Shown piece by piece: positions 1 to 7,540 of a stretch of 36,064 bases of DNA. The notes below the pieces were generated by a model that saw only the letters and a list, made by a program, of their open reading frames with translations, made no database searches and was not told the DNA's origin. Each line of letters begins with the position of its first letter. Position 1 is the first letter of the stretch. The stretch lies in the IMG/VR virus record IMGVR_UViG_3300032083_004031, positions 1 to 36,064 of that record; one strand, given 5' to 3'. This DNA is from a virus. A program made the position numbers and the translations under genes.

Positions 1-1017
1 TTAGTGCTTGGTCGCAGTTTGGTCGCAGAATGCCCCACTCAGCTGCGGCAACCGTGCCCCTATATCGTCCAGCCCACTGTCAAAAATATGACTGTAGCGG
101 CTGGTCACCAGTAGGCTGGAATGCCCCAGCAGATCCCGTACCCTTGTCATGCTCTCGCCCGCTTGCGCTAACAGGCTGGCGTAGCTGTGGCGTAGGTCGT
201 GGAACCGTAGATCGTTGCGGCCAATCGCCGCCCGGGCCGCTTCAAACGTGACCCTGATCGTGTGCTTTTTGCTTGCAAACGGCAGTTCATGCAGCCACGA
301 TTGAGCGTCAGCGGGTACCGGTACTACGCGAACTTTCCCGTTCTTCGTTTGATCTGGTCGCAGTACGATGCGACCACCGTGCACGTTCGACGGCTCTAGC
401 GATAAAAGCTCGCCCTGGCGCAGCCCTGTCACGGCTGCCAGGGCGATGACTTTCTTATCATCGCCGCGGCTATCGGGGATCGCCTGCAACAACCTCCGCA
501 AGTCACCCTCTGTTAGATAAACATGCCGCTCGTTTTTGGGGTTGGGCTTTTTGAGCTTGTCCCCCAGCGGCTGGTTTATCCATTCCCACTCTCGGTAAGC
601 AAGGTTCAGCACACGCTTAACCACCTGCACGTGGTTATTGATCGTGCTCTGGCTACGGCCTTGCTTGCGCAGATCCCGCGCCATATGCCTCGCCTTATCT
701 ACCGCCTCAATGCCTAGCATTACGTCCGGCCCCATGTAAGCAACCACCGGCCGGATCGCTTTCACCTGGCTTTTTACGTCGTACTCATCAATCCAGCGAT
801 CAACGCCTTCGAGGAAGGTGCGCCGTGGTTGGCGCCCCATCACTTCCCCGTTGAACCGTGCGTCGTTTACTGCAGCGTTGCGTGATGCGGCGTACTCCTT
901 TGCCTGCTTTTCCCCTTCCTTGGTGCCTGCAAACGTGCGTTGATGTCGCTGACCGTTGTGCGTTTCCGTGACGACCCAACGCCCGCGCTTTTCCCTGTAT
1001 CGGACTGTGATTCCCAT
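1..1017 (-). CDS. int: Tyrosine-type phage integrase
   Basis: This is a site-specific recombinase for prophage integration and excision, 338 residues, complete (its TAA stop is the first three bases of the window). Seen: an N-terminal arm-binding/SAM-like part (about 1-160) and a C-terminal catalytic domain with Arg200 (TGLRQGE), Lys in TKNGK (225-228), His273 and Arg276 (HDLRHSYAS), His299 (LLGHSS) and nucleophile Tyr308 (SRYSHI). All expected catalytic residues are therefore present. The ATG follows a GAGGAA ribosome-binding site. It is the last gene of the leftward operon, overlapped by the excisionase-like gene. The attachment site would lie beyond base 1 and is not visible. Confidence 0.97.
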   Translation of the reverse strand: MGITVRYREKRGRWVVTETHNGQRHQRTFAGTKEGEKQAKEYAASRNAAVNDARFNGEVMGRQPRRTFLEGVDRWIDEYDVKSQVKAIRPVVAYMGPDVMLGIEAVDKARHMARDLRKQGRSQSTINNHVQVVKRVLNLAYREWEWINQPLGDKLKKPNPKNERHVYLTEGDLRRLLQAIPDSRGDDKKVIALAAVTGLRQGELLSLEPSNVHGGRIVLRPDQTKNGKVRVVPVPADAQSWLHELPFASKKHTIRVTFEAARAAIGRNDLRFHDLRHSYASLLAQAGESMTRVRDLLGHSSLLVTSRYSHIFDSGLDDIGARLPQLSGAFCDQTATKH

Positions 1018-1199
1018 TTGCGTTCCTCGTGCTGAGGGCCGCGCTTGCGGCTCTGAGCGTAGCGCGTTACGTCATCGGACTCAAAGCGAACCGCTGCGCC
1101 GATGGTGATAAACCCAATACGCGCTTTATTGGCATACACCCAGCTAGTGCTAACGCCCAGCAGGGTGGCTACGCATTGCGGTGTCAGTAGTGGCTGCAT
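867..1199 (-). CDS. Excisionase-like / AlpA-type HTH protein
   Basis: A 110-residue protein. Residues 1-55 look like a MerR/AlpA-type HTH_17 domain (LTPQCVATLLGVSTSWVY, then the wing-like part up to VTRYAQSRK), the fold of many phage excisionases and directionality factors. The start at 1199 is chosen over an upstream in-frame start because GGGAG precedes it and it lies directly after the stop of the preceding gene. Residues from about 61 to 110 are read from DNA that also encodes the start of integrase in another frame. That tail is basic, low in complexity and may be a by-product of the overlap. Position next to int supports an Xis role; the function is inferred. Confidence 0.75.
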   Translation of the reverse strand: MQPLLTPQCVATLLGVSTSWVYANKARIGFITIGAAVRFESDDVTRYAQSRKRGPQHEERKWESQSDTGKSAGVGSSRKRTTVSDINARLQAPRKGKSRQRSTPHHATLQ

Positions 1200-1200
1200 A

Positions 1201-1713
1201 TCAGTCTCCCGTAACCCGTTGGCCACCAGGGCCAAAGCCTTTGCCTCTACGCCATTCCTGTTCCTGGCGGGCCGTGCTCTCGTCTATCGCGTGCTGGCGC
1301 TGTTGCTCGATGAGCGCTTGCACCGCTGGGTTCTGAGCGATGCGGCGCAGGTTGCGCAGTTCATGCTCTTGGCGCGTGATGATCGTGCTGGCCACCGTGG
1401 CGAGCTCCCACATTTCTTTGGCGGCATCGCCCGTTTCCAAAACTTTGCCCAGGCCGTAGCAACCACCGCATGGCTTATCTTTGTTGCCTTTGAACTGGTC
1501 GTGGCCCGCGCCCAGGCACACGGGGCAATCATCGGATTCGATGTCTTTCCAGTTCTGCCGCCATTCGCTTTCAACCACATGTGACGTTATGTTTTTATCG
1601 AGGTCGTGATAAATGACGAGCGTGGCGCTATCGTATACCTTGCCGCCGTTTAGCTCCCCAATGTAGGCATGACGACCGCCGTGGGTGGCGTGGGTGTGGG
1701 TCGGCTGGGTCAT
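1201..1713 (-). CDS. Unknown protein with DnaJ-type zinc-binding motif
   Basis: A 170-residue protein not recognised as a whole. Residues about 62-90 contain CPVCLGAG and CGGCYGLG, two CxxCxGxG repeats like those of the DnaJ cysteine-rich zinc domain, preceded by an HV-ESEW segment and followed by a helical region (about 95-155). A protein- or nucleic-acid-binding zinc module is a reasonable inference, but no J domain is present. The ATG has a GAGGG site and overlaps the previous stop (ATGA). It is translationally coupled within the leftward early operon, just before the excisionase-like gene. Confidence 0.8.
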   Translation of the reverse strand: MTQPTHTHATHGGRHAYIGELNGGKVYDSATLVIYHDLDKNITSHVVESEWRQNWKDIESDDCPVCLGAGHDQFKGNKDKPCGGCYGLGKVLETGDAAKEMWELATVASTIITRQEHELRNLRRIAQNPAVQALIEQQRQHAIDESTARQEQEWRRGKGFGPGGQRVTGD

Positions 1714-2387
1714 TGGTGGCCCTCGGCTTGCTTGCGGTAAATCGCTGCAGCCCTTCTTAGGTGGTCAGCAGGGTTGATGGTGTGAATTTTTCCTGCCATC
1801 TCTTCCAGCACTTCCGCCTGATTAATCCAGTCATGGCGGGCAAGGATGCCGCGCGCCTTCTCTTCACTGCACTCTGCGATAAGCTCCATAGCGTCGCCTG
1901 CCTCTACCTCATTTGAGGCGTGAATCAAGTCTGTTGCAGCGTCTTGAAGCTTCACAAAAAGCGCCGCCAGCGCATCACGCTCGCTGCACACCTCACGCCA
2001 CAGGTTGGTAAAGTTATCGCCGCGCTCAACGGCTGCGTCGCGATCTTCGACTAGCTCTTTAACCAGAACCGGTTCAATGCCTACTATTTCATTGCCCAGC
2101 GCCTGCTGAATTTCACCCAGCGTTTCACAGGCAGCGGCAAACATGCGCTTATATCTAGCCAAATCCTCCGCTAGGGCATTCACGCCTTCATGTGCCGCGC
2201 CAATGTCCTCGCCGTTGCCTGTCATTTCAGCGATGGCCGCTAGGTGGTTGCGGTATTCGTCGCGCTCTTCAAAGGCGTCTAGTAGTGCCAATAGATTGGC
2301 GGGCTCTAACCCCGCGTGATGCTCTAATCCTGCGCACTGGTTGGCGAGTGTGCGCAGGTTGTTGATGGTGTGGTGATCGATGTTCAT
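1710..2387 (-). CDS. Hypothetical phage protein, helical, acidic
   Basis: A 225-residue protein with no recognised domain. It is rich in Ala, Glu and Leu and is probably largely helical, with a likely coiled-coil stretch around ARYKRMFAAACETLGE and the following segments. The start at 2387 is chosen over an in-frame start 66 bases upstream because AGAAGGA precedes it and its ATG overlaps the previous stop as ATGA. It also overlaps the next gene by four bases. Many phage early operons carry such an Ead/Ea22-like helical protein; that similarity is only in general composition. Confidence 0.75.
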   Translation of the reverse strand: MNIDHHTINNLRTLANQCAGLEHHAGLEPANLLALLDAFEERDEYRNHLAAIAEMTGNGEDIGAAHEGVNALAEDLARYKRMFAAACETLGEIQQALGNEIVGIEPVLVKELVEDRDAAVERGDNFTNLWREVCSERDALAALFVKLQDAATDLIHASNEVEAGDAMELIAECSEEKARGILARHDWINQAEVLEEMAGKIHTINPADHLRRAAAIYRKQAEGHQ

Positions 2388-2614
2388 GGGAATTCCTTCT
2401 CGCCGGGATCTGTGTGGCCTGCACAAGAGCCATCTGGGTTGCGGTTGTCGCAAGCGCTATCGCACACCAAGTGCTCAGTGCCTTTTTCTCGCATCTGGCG
2501 CAGCTCATTACGGGCACCATCTACCCCTTGCGGGTGGGTGATGATGTCGCCTAGCCGTTTGTCGCCATAGCGCAGCAGCACTTTTATCGGTATGTGGATG
2601 TGGTAGGTGGTCAT
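2384..2614 (-). CDS. Small hypothetical protein with C-terminal cysteines
   Basis: A 76-residue protein. The N-terminus is beta-like (TTYHIHIPIKVLLRYG). The C-terminal third contains three cysteines and a histidine (LVCDSACDN...CAGH), possibly a metal site. It is coupled on both sides by ATGA overlaps within the early operon. The function is unknown. Confidence 0.7.
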   Translation of the reverse strand: MTTYHIHIPIKVLLRYGDKRLGDIITHPQGVDGARNELRQMREKGTEHLVCDSACDNRNPDGSCAGHTDPGEKEFP

Positions 2615-2907
2615 AACGCCATACCCTCCTGAATCGCTACCCTTGGCTCAGGCCGATTGATAACGTCAAAGCACTCGATGTGCGGATCTGGCGCGTGGGC
2701 GTTGCAAATCTGCGTAGCAAACACCTGCACACCATGGCGATCGCACCGGCCGTAAGGGGTGCGGGTAGGCGTTTGCTGTAGCGAAGAGCGCTGCTTAAAA
2801 GGGCAGTACTTATCTTCATCAAAGCCAAGGTGCTCGTATTGCTGACAGCTAACGCAGGCTTTGGGCGAATACATGAACGGCTCTGTGCCTGGGCGTTGGT
2901 AGCTCAC
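2611..2907 (-). CDS. Small Cys-rich hypothetical protein
   Basis: A 98-residue protein with six cysteines (ACVSCQQYEH, YCPF, GRCDRHG, ICNAH, ECF), likely zinc-binding. It has no recognisable family. Four-base overlaps with both neighbours show translational coupling in the leftward operon. A shadow reading frame on the same strand (2637-2828) is weaker and was left out. Confidence 0.7.
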   Translation of the reverse strand: MSYQRPGTEPFMYSPKACVSCQQYEHLGFDEDKYCPFKQRSSLQQTPTRTPYGRCDRHGVQVFATQICNAHAPDPHIECFDVINRPEPRVAIQEGMAL

Positions 2908-3140
2908 TGGAAGCCCTCCTTGAACTTATCCAGCGCGACGTTAGCCTCTGCCCATTTTTGATGGGCGTGCAGCTGGCGCTTGCTGTCGATTGCCTCCAGC
3001 TTGGTAACCAGCGCATTGCTTAGGCGTAGCTGCTCAACGATCTGCAGCATGCTCGGCCAGCTGAGGGTGACGCCACCATCGTTCTGGCGTTGGCGGCAGA
3101 GCTCCAGGAGCTTTTCGGGGTCGATGGATGGGTTAGGCAT
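2904..3140 (-). CDS. Small hypothetical protein
   Basis: A 78-residue protein beginning MPNPSIDPEKLLELCRQRQ; predicted mostly helical and charged. The ATG at 3140 is preferred because GGAGGT sits about eight bases upstream. The in-frame GTG at 3149 lies on the edge of that site. It overlaps the previous gene by eight bases and the next by four. No function recognised. Confidence 0.65.
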   Translation of the reverse strand: MPNPSIDPEKLLELCRQRQNDGGVTLSWPSMLQIVEQLRLSNALVTKLEAIDSKRQLHAHQKWAEANVALDKFKEGFQ

Positions 3141-3432
3141 GCTGGTCACCTCCGATCATTTTCCCGGCGTCGGCAATATGGTTCAGCTGACGCGCTAGCG
3201 GTGAGCGTTTGGCCTGCTCGATGTAGCTGGCGCGAGCTTCCTGCTCTTGGCGTTCGCGAACGGCATCGCTGACGCTGCCACGCTTTTGGTGGGCAATGAG
3301 ATCCATGCCTCGCTTGCCCGCGAGGTGGCGGCTGTAAACGGTGCCCTTGGGCAACTGGTAGCGTTGAGCAAGCCGGTTTAGCTCGATCTGCTCGCCCGTG
3401 TGTGGGTCGGTTGTCATGATGGGGTCATGCAT
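3133..3432 (-). CDS. Small HTH-like hypothetical protein
   Basis: A 99-residue basic protein. Residues about 18-42 (LNRLAQRYQLPKGTVYSRHL) read as a possible helix-turn-helix, followed by a charged helix (SVSDAVRERQEQEARASYIE). The start at 3432 is six bases upstream of the rdgC stop's last base; a second ATG is five codons further in. The ribosome site is weak (GGGAG about 14 bases upstream), so coupling to rdgC translation is likely. Possible DNA-binding protein of unknown role. Confidence 0.6.
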   Translation of the reverse strand: MHDPIMTTDPHTGEQIELNRLAQRYQLPKGTVYSRHLAGKRGMDLIAHQKRGSVSDAVRERQEQEARASYIEQAKRSPLARQLNHIADAGKMIGGDQHA

Positions 3433-4357
3433 TGCTAGTTGGCTCCCGCTGGGTCTCACCGCCCAGCCATTCCACTAGCCGTTCAACGTTGGCGCGCAGG
3501 CTGCCCGCCATTAGGATGAAGTCGGTTTCCAGGCGGGCTAGGGCGTCGTCGCCATCGTCGGCGTGGTCGGCCTCCTCAATGATTGCGTCACCGAAGCGCA
3601 GCGACTTGAGCGCTAGGTCGTCATGCAGGATGAACGAAAGCTGCCCCTCGATGCTTAGCGCTAGCTTGCTGGCTTGGCGTCCGCTTTCGAGTAGCTGCTG
3701 CATTTCGTCGCTGTCGAGATCCACCTGGCGCCCGCGTACTACGCCGTCATCACCTTTGGCTTTCAACTCTACGTTGTCGCCTAGCTGTAAATCGGCAGGG
3801 CGGCTGGCGGTATCGCCTAGCCAGGTGGTCATGGCGCGGATGGGTAGCATCTGCGCTGAGAGCGGCGTGACCTTGAGGCTGCCCAGCGTTTCGCGTAGCA
3901 GGTCGAGAACGTCCTCAGCGCGTGACCGGCTGCTGGCGTTGACGCCGATTAGCTGGCGCTCGGTGTCCCACCAGAGGTCTATCTTCTGGCTGCGCACGAA
4001 AGCGCGGGGTAATAGCGCCTCGGTGGCCTGCTCTTTGAGTGCCGTTTTCTCTTTGCGTGTGACCTTTCGGCTTTCGCTGGCTTCGATCTCGGCTACCTGC
4101 TCGTCAACTTCCTCTTTCACTACAGAGGCGGGGAGTAGACGTTCTTGGCGTAGGGCGCTGATGAGTCGGTGGCCTTGGATCTCATGGAGTAGCTGACCGC
4201 CACCCAGGCGTCCCCCTGGCGCTGTCCAGCCAAGGCGGCGGGCGTCGGCATTGCCTAGAGGCTTAGCGCGATGCTCTTCAAGAATCACGGCCATTTGCTC
4301 GGGGCTTAGCAGCTGCTGCTCTTGGATCCGGTAGAGGTGTAGGTGTTTGAACCACAT
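3425..4357 (-). CDS. rdgC: Recombination-associated protein RdgC
   Basis: A 310-residue RdgC family member, close to the about 303 residues of the E. coli protein. Recognised from the start (MWFKHLHLYRI) and the blocks GWTAPGG, LLPASVVKEEV, ALLPRAFVRSQ, LRETLGSLKV, ALSIEGQLSFILHDDLALKSLRFGD and DFILMAGSLRANVE. RdgC is a ring-shaped dimeric DNA-binding protein that limits RecA access to DNA and helps replication forks. In a phage early operon it takes the position where lambda carries its recombination genes. It begins one base after the previous stop. The family assignment is seen in sequence; the role in the phage life cycle is inferred. Confidence 0.96.
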   Translation of the reverse strand: MWFKHLHLYRIQEQQLLSPEQMAVILEEHRAKPLGNADARRLGWTAPGGRLGGGQLLHEIQGHRLISALRQERLLPASVVKEEVDEQVAEIEASESRKVTRKEKTALKEQATEALLPRAFVRSQKIDLWWDTERQLIGVNASSRSRAEDVLDLLRETLGSLKVTPLSAQMLPIRAMTTWLGDTASRPADLQLGDNVELKAKGDDGVVRGRQVDLDSDEMQQLLESGRQASKLALSIEGQLSFILHDDLALKSLRFGDAIIEEADHADDGDDALARLETDFILMAGSLRANVERLVEWLGGETQREPTSNA

Positions 4358-4358
4358 G

Positions 4359-4655
4359 TTAGGCGTCCTCTTCTTCGTCGCTGGCTTCCTCGACCTTGAG
4401 CGGAAAGTCGCCCATGAAGTGGAGGGCGATTTGCAGGCCTGTTAAGAAGCCCTTGTGCTTATCGCTGCCCGCTTCAAACTCAACGTCATCACCAAGCCGA
4501 ATGCCTTTATCTTTCATGGCAATGATGCTTTCCAGTTGGTCGCGTACCTGCTGGTGGTGCTCCTGGGCGCGAAGCACTACGCGCATCATGTCGCTATCAC
4601 CGCGAGCGCTCTTTGCTGGCTCAAACATCTCGGAAAACTGTTCATTGGCTGACAT
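4359..4655 (-). CDS. Hypothetical phage protein
   Basis: A 98-residue acidic protein with helical N-terminal half and an acidic C-terminus (VEEASDEEEDA). AAGGAG lies nine bases upstream of the ATG, inside the preceding micro-gene. It is one base from rdgC, so the two are probably co-translated. A partner role with RdgC is possible only by position. No family recognised. Confidence 0.7.
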   Translation of the reverse strand: MSANEQFSEMFEPAKSARGDSDMMRVVLRAQEHHQQVRDQLESIIAMKDKGIRLGDDVEFEAGSDKHKGFLTGLQIALHFMGDFPLKVEEASDEEEDA

Positions 4656-4739
4656 TTACTTGTCTCCTTGCTTGTTCTGGTCAGTGCCCTTAGCTGGCGC
4701 TGGCTTAAAGATTCGGTCGAAGGCGGCTTGGTCGATCAT
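4656..4739 (-). CDS. Candidate 27-residue micro-protein
   Basis: A short frame encoding MIDQAAFDRIFKPAPAKGTD followed by QNKQGDK. It fills the gap between two operon genes exactly: AGGAA precedes its ATG, the TAA directly abuts the next ATG (TAAATG), and its 3' end carries that gene's AAGGAG site. It may be a real small protein, or a translated leader that keeps ribosomes coupled. No similarity recognised. Confidence 0.45.
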   Translation of the reverse strand: MIDQAAFDRIFKPAPAKGTDQNKQGDK

Positions 4740-4747
4740 GTGGATTC

Positions 4748-5002
4748 CTAAATGATTCGGCCTAAGGCGGCGTAAATGAGGCGATCGACTAGCTCTAGGG
4801 CGCGATCGTTGTTGCCGTTTCGGCGTGCTTCAAATAAAGCCTCAGCCAGCTGTGATGTGTTTTTGCACTCAATGGGGCAATAGCCCTGCTGAAGCGTGGC
4901 GCCAGTTTCACCACCGCGGCTTTCAAGCTCTTCACGAAGGTCGTCTGTATCGATTTCCTCGAGATCAACGTCCACATCGACTGATACCGTTACGTATGCC
5001 AT
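4748..5002 (-). CDS. Small acidic hypothetical protein
   Basis: An 84-residue protein with an alternating N-terminus (YVTVSVDVDVDLEEIDTDDL) followed by LREELESRG and a helical C-terminus. This layout is common in small phage early proteins. The ATG overlaps the previous stop (TAATG) and has GAGG upstream. Function unknown. Confidence 0.75.
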   Translation of the reverse strand: MAYVTVSVDVDVDLEEIDTDDLREELESRGGETGATLQQGYCPIECKNTSQLAEALFEARRNGNNDRALELVDRLIYAALGRII

Positions 5003-6057
5003 TACGCTGCCTCCTCAAGCGGTACCGCCTTGGTGAGTTCGTCTTCAACCAGATAGCTACCCAGCTCAGCGCGGGTGTATTTGCCTGCATCGTTGGCGCT
5101 GTTGCGGTAACCGCAGAAGTTGGGGGCGTACCAAGCCGAATGGCCTTTGTGCCAAATCAGGTAAAGGGGTTCGTTTTCGGGGAACAGGACTTCTTTCAGC
5201 ACCTGGGCGCGCTTGAAATCCATGGCCTTGATGGCCTTAGCTAGTTCGCGCTCTAAGCTTTGGCGGCGCTGGCGTTCATTGCGCTTAACGCGAAGGCAGC
5301 CTGGGTTGTGCAGGTAGATCTCTGAGGCTTGGCTGCACATAACGCCATACTTGCCAGTGACCACATACCAGCTCTGGTTAAGGTTGTAATAGGCGGTGCC
5401 GGTAACGACGCGACCTTTGTTATCGAGCGTGTAAACGGGTGCGCCATGAGTGATGGTTTCGCCCTCAGCTGAACGGGCATTGCATTCCGTGCCGATGCGA
5501 GCGTGACCTAGCTCTTCGACATAGTGGCCACTGGAACGCATTTCACGGTCTACCCACTCAAGAGCAGTGAGCCCACCAGGGCCAGGGCGCCGGGTATTGG
5601 GGCTGTTGTCTTTAAATCCGTACCCAGCAAACACATTGCACAGGTAATTGCGGATGCGGATGCGGGTGCGCTGCATTTCCAGATGAATCAGGTAGGGCAT
5701 GCGCTGTTCTTTATCGAATTCGTAACGCCCTTTACCGTCTTCGCGGGTAATGTTGGCTACGTCCTGCCACATTTCGAATTCGATATGGCGACCAGATAGC
5801 CCTAAATGCCCTTTCAAATCGCCTTTATGGCAACTGCGGCGGTCATGAGCGATAGGTCGGTAATGCTCTGCCTCATCCCACTCAGCGACTGTCCAGCCCA
5901 AGCGGTTAAGCTGCTGGATAACGCGCTTAAACACCTGCTTACGGAAAACCTTTTCCCACTCATCCCACTGGGCATTGCTGGTGCGCTTCGGCTCTTCCCA
6001 AATGTGTAGGTCTGCATCGCTAAAGACCACGGTTCCTGCTCGATTAATCTGTGCCAT
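5002..6057 (-). CDS. Large hypothetical early phage protein with UVR-like motif
   Basis: A 351-residue protein. The ATG at 6057 is chosen because GAGGTGAT lies at the right distance; in-frame starts further upstream lack a site. Residues about 266-290 (SLERELAKAIKAMDFKRAQV) resemble the UvrB/UvrC UVR interaction motif, although the rest is not Uvr-like. The N-terminal half is rich in Trp, His and charged residues, and the C-terminus (LYLIWHKGHSAWYAPNFCGY) is aromatic. This type of protein recurs in Pseudomonas/Halomonas prophages without assigned function; that statement is from memory. It starts 10 bases after the previous stop. Confidence 0.8.
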   Translation of the reverse strand: MAQINRAGTVVFSDADLHIWEEPKRTSNAQWDEWEKVFRKQVFKRVIQQLNRLGWTVAEWDEAEHYRPIAHDRRSCHKGDLKGHLGLSGRHIEFEMWQDVANITREDGKGRYEFDKEQRMPYLIHLEMQRTRIRIRNYLCNVFAGYGFKDNSPNTRRPGPGGLTALEWVDREMRSSGHYVEELGHARIGTECNARSAEGETITHGAPVYTLDNKGRVVTGTAYYNLNQSWYVVTGKYGVMCSQASEIYLHNPGCLRVKRNERQRRQSLERELAKAIKAMDFKRAQVLKEVLFPENEPLYLIWHKGHSAWYAPNFCGYRNSANDAGKYTRAELGSYLVEDELTKAVPLEEAA

Positions 6058-6067
6058 CGTCATCACC

Positions 6068-6403
6068 TCAAAACTGAACAAAATGTTTGAAAGGCACGGT
6101 ATCGGGCATGGCCAGCCGTGCAGGGGAACTAACAAAGCTTTCTTGTTGGTTGGGCAGCGCTGGCCCTGCGGGTCGCATGCTCGGGCAGCTTTCCTCAGCA
6201 ATGCCCTTGTAGTCGGGCTGTCCGGTGCGTAGCTCTAGCGGCACGCCGCGGGCTTCTTCGGCTGCCCACACGGCGGCATCGGTGCAGTAGGCGGTCAGCC
6301 AATCTTCTTGCTCTATGGCTTCGCCTTTAGAAAGTTGGCCTAACGCCAGGACGGCTACCACGGCGGCGGCTGCGAGCATGGCTCGTTGGGTTTTGGTGCT
6401 CAT
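6068..6403 (-). CDS. Small membrane-anchored or secreted protein
   Basis: A 111-residue protein with a positively charged N-terminus and one hydrophobic segment (residues about 9-24, AMLAAAAVVAVLALGQ), then a soluble Pro-rich part with two cysteines (AYCTDAAV and EESCPSM). It is probably an inner-membrane anchor or signal peptide with a periplasmic domain. The start at 6403 overlaps the previous stop as ATGA. The function is unknown; exclusion of other phages is one possibility for small early membrane proteins. Confidence 0.7.
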   Translation of the reverse strand: MSTKTQRAMLAAAAVVAVLALGQLSKGEAIEQEDWLTAYCTDAAVWAAEEARGVPLELRTGQPDYKGIAEESCPSMRPAGPALPNQQESFVSSPARLAMPDTVPFKHFVQF

Positions 6404-6705
6404 GCGGCTAGCTCCTGTGTTGGCCCATCTGTTTCCAGTGGGTGGCGCTGTAGGTTGATGCGCTGTTCTACGTGAGCGCCCCAAAGCACATCGCGCAGTG
6501 CGTTACGGGCGGCTAGCTCAGTGGGTAGCGGGGCGTTCATGCGGACGATGATCTTGGTGCCTTCCTTGCCAACAAACGCGGGCAGGTAGCCGCCACCGAT
6601 CACCGGCTCGGCATAAATCACGGTGCCGTGCAGGGTGTAGCCGTCTTGCATGGCGAACAGGCGCCAGTGATTGATCAAGAACTTGAGGCTGATGACGTGG
6701 TTCAT
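6400..6705 (-). CDS. Hypothetical phage protein
   Basis: A 101-residue protein starting MNHVISLKFLINHWRLF. The start at 6705 overlaps the preceding stop (ATGA), which favours it over an in-frame upstream start. The central part is beta-like (GTVIYAEPVIGGGYLPAFVG), the C-terminus helical. No family recognised. It belongs to the coupled leftward operon. Confidence 0.7.
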   Translation of the reverse strand: MNHVISLKFLINHWRLFAMQDGYTLHGTVIYAEPVIGGGYLPAFVGKEGTKIIVRMNAPLPTELAARNALRDVLWGAHVEQRINLQRHPLETDGPTQELAA

Positions 6706-7034
6706 TGGGCTGCCTCCGCTGGCGCTGGGCCTGCGCTTTCGTGCAGCAGCTTGGTTAGGTGGTCGTTGATCGCGCACAGCGCATGCATGGCGGTATCGGT
6801 GTGCGCGTAAAAGCAGTTAAAGCTGGCATGGCTTTCATGCTGGGCGTTATGGGCGGCTAACCATGTTTGGCAAAAGATGCCGTGCTGGTCGGTTTCAAAC
6901 AGCACCGCGTACGTGCGTTGCAGGTTGACGGCCAGCGCCAGCTCTTGGCATTGCAATAGAGTGCAAGTGAAGGCGCTGGGTAGCTGGTTGGCCGTGAATA
7001 CTTCGGTGATGGTTTTGGGGGCTTGTAGGCTCAT
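6702..7034 (-). CDS. Hypothetical phage protein
   Basis: A 110-residue protein rich in His, Cys and Ala (CTLLQCQELALAVNLQRTY; HNAQHESHASFNCFY). Four-base overlaps on both sides indicate coupled translation. No motif that I can name; a metal site is possible from the His/Cys content. Confidence 0.65.
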   Translation of the reverse strand: MSLQAPKTITEVFTANQLPSAFTCTLLQCQELALAVNLQRTYAVLFETDQHGIFCQTWLAAHNAQHESHASFNCFYAHTDTAMHALCAINDHLTKLLHESAGPAPAEAAQ

Positions 7035-7435
7035 GCGAACAGGCTCCCATTCAGGCGCTGATTGATCCGCGCGGTGACGCTGCTATGGGTGCGGGTACGT
7101 GTTGGCTGGCGGTGGCGCATCGCGTCCATGTCGGGGTTGATGCCGCTGATCAGCAGGGCGACGAGTAGCGGGGCGATCCAGCCTCGTTTCATGGCCTCCA
7201 CCACGGCGCCAGCGGCACGGTGTGCGTTGAGGTAGTAGAGGATGGCGGCAGAGGTGGCGCTAACCGTGCGAGGCGAGCAGCCGCGCAGCTTGGCGATCTC
7301 TTTGTGGGTCATGCCCGCGGCGATGCAGGCAATCACTTGGGCTTGCGTGCGGCTGGGCCACTGGCTATTGCGGGGGCCAAAGCGGCACTTAAAGCCTTGG
7401 CATTCGAATTCTGTTGGTTCGGTTGTGATTTGCAT
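7031..7435 (-). CDS. LuxR/GerE-type HTH protein, first gene of the leftward operon
   Basis: A 134-residue protein. Residues about 27-70 match the GerE/LuxR helix-turn-helix (SRTQAQVIACIAAGMTHKEI then AKLRGCSPRTVSATSAAIL). A hydrophobic segment follows (about 88-98, APLLVALLISG), then a basic tail. There is no receiver or autoinducer domain. It is the first gene read from PL, the place lambda gives to N, so it may regulate the early operon; this is only positional. The leader to the promoter is about 25-30 bases. Confidence 0.8.
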   Translation of the reverse strand: MQITTEPTEFECQGFKCRFGPRNSQWPSRTQAQVIACIAAGMTHKEIAKLRGCSPRTVSATSAAILYYLNAHRAAGAVVEAMKRGWIAPLLVALLISGINPDMDAMRHRQPTRTRTHSSVTARINQRLNGSLFA

Positions 7436-7468
7436 GGTGTTTGCCCTCGCTTGAAAATCTCTAAAGTG

Positions 7469-7497
7469 ATTAAAGCAATCTTTAAAGAATCAATCAA
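7469..7497 (-). promoter_or_regulatory. PL: leftward early promoter
   Basis: On the minus strand: -35 TTGATT (7492-7497), a spacer of exactly 17, -10 TTTAAT (7469-7474). The -10 matches the consensus in five of six positions. Operator-like sites overlap both elements, the same layout as at PR. It drives the 7435-to-1 operon. Confidence 0.75.
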
Positions 7498-7527
7498 GCA
7501 AGCTTTAGTATTTTTTTAGCCATGCTT
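7472..7527. promoter_or_regulatory. OL-like array of three repressor operators
   Basis: Three imperfect copies of the AAGCATGCTT palindrome seen at OR: AAAGCAATCTTT (7472-7483), AAGCAAGCTT (7496-7505) and AGCCATGCTT (7518-7527). Centres are 23 and 22 bases apart. They cover the -10, the -35 and the upstream flank of PL. Binding by CI and Cro is inferred from the match and the spacing. Confidence 0.65.
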
Positions 7528-7540
7528 TAATTTAGGCCGT

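Noticed and set aside
1-60. Attachment site next to int
   Set aside because: The window begins at the int stop codon, so the site cannot be seen, and the tRNA at 15636 is inside the prophage.
1102-1584. 160-codon plus-strand frame opposite the zinc-motif and excisionase genes
   Set aside because: No ribosome site, opposite to a coupled operon, composition of a shadow.
3432-4196. 254-codon open frame on the plus strand opposite rdgC
   Set aside because: Ser/Arg-rich product typical of an antisense shadow of a GC-rich gene; rdgC on the other strand is clear.
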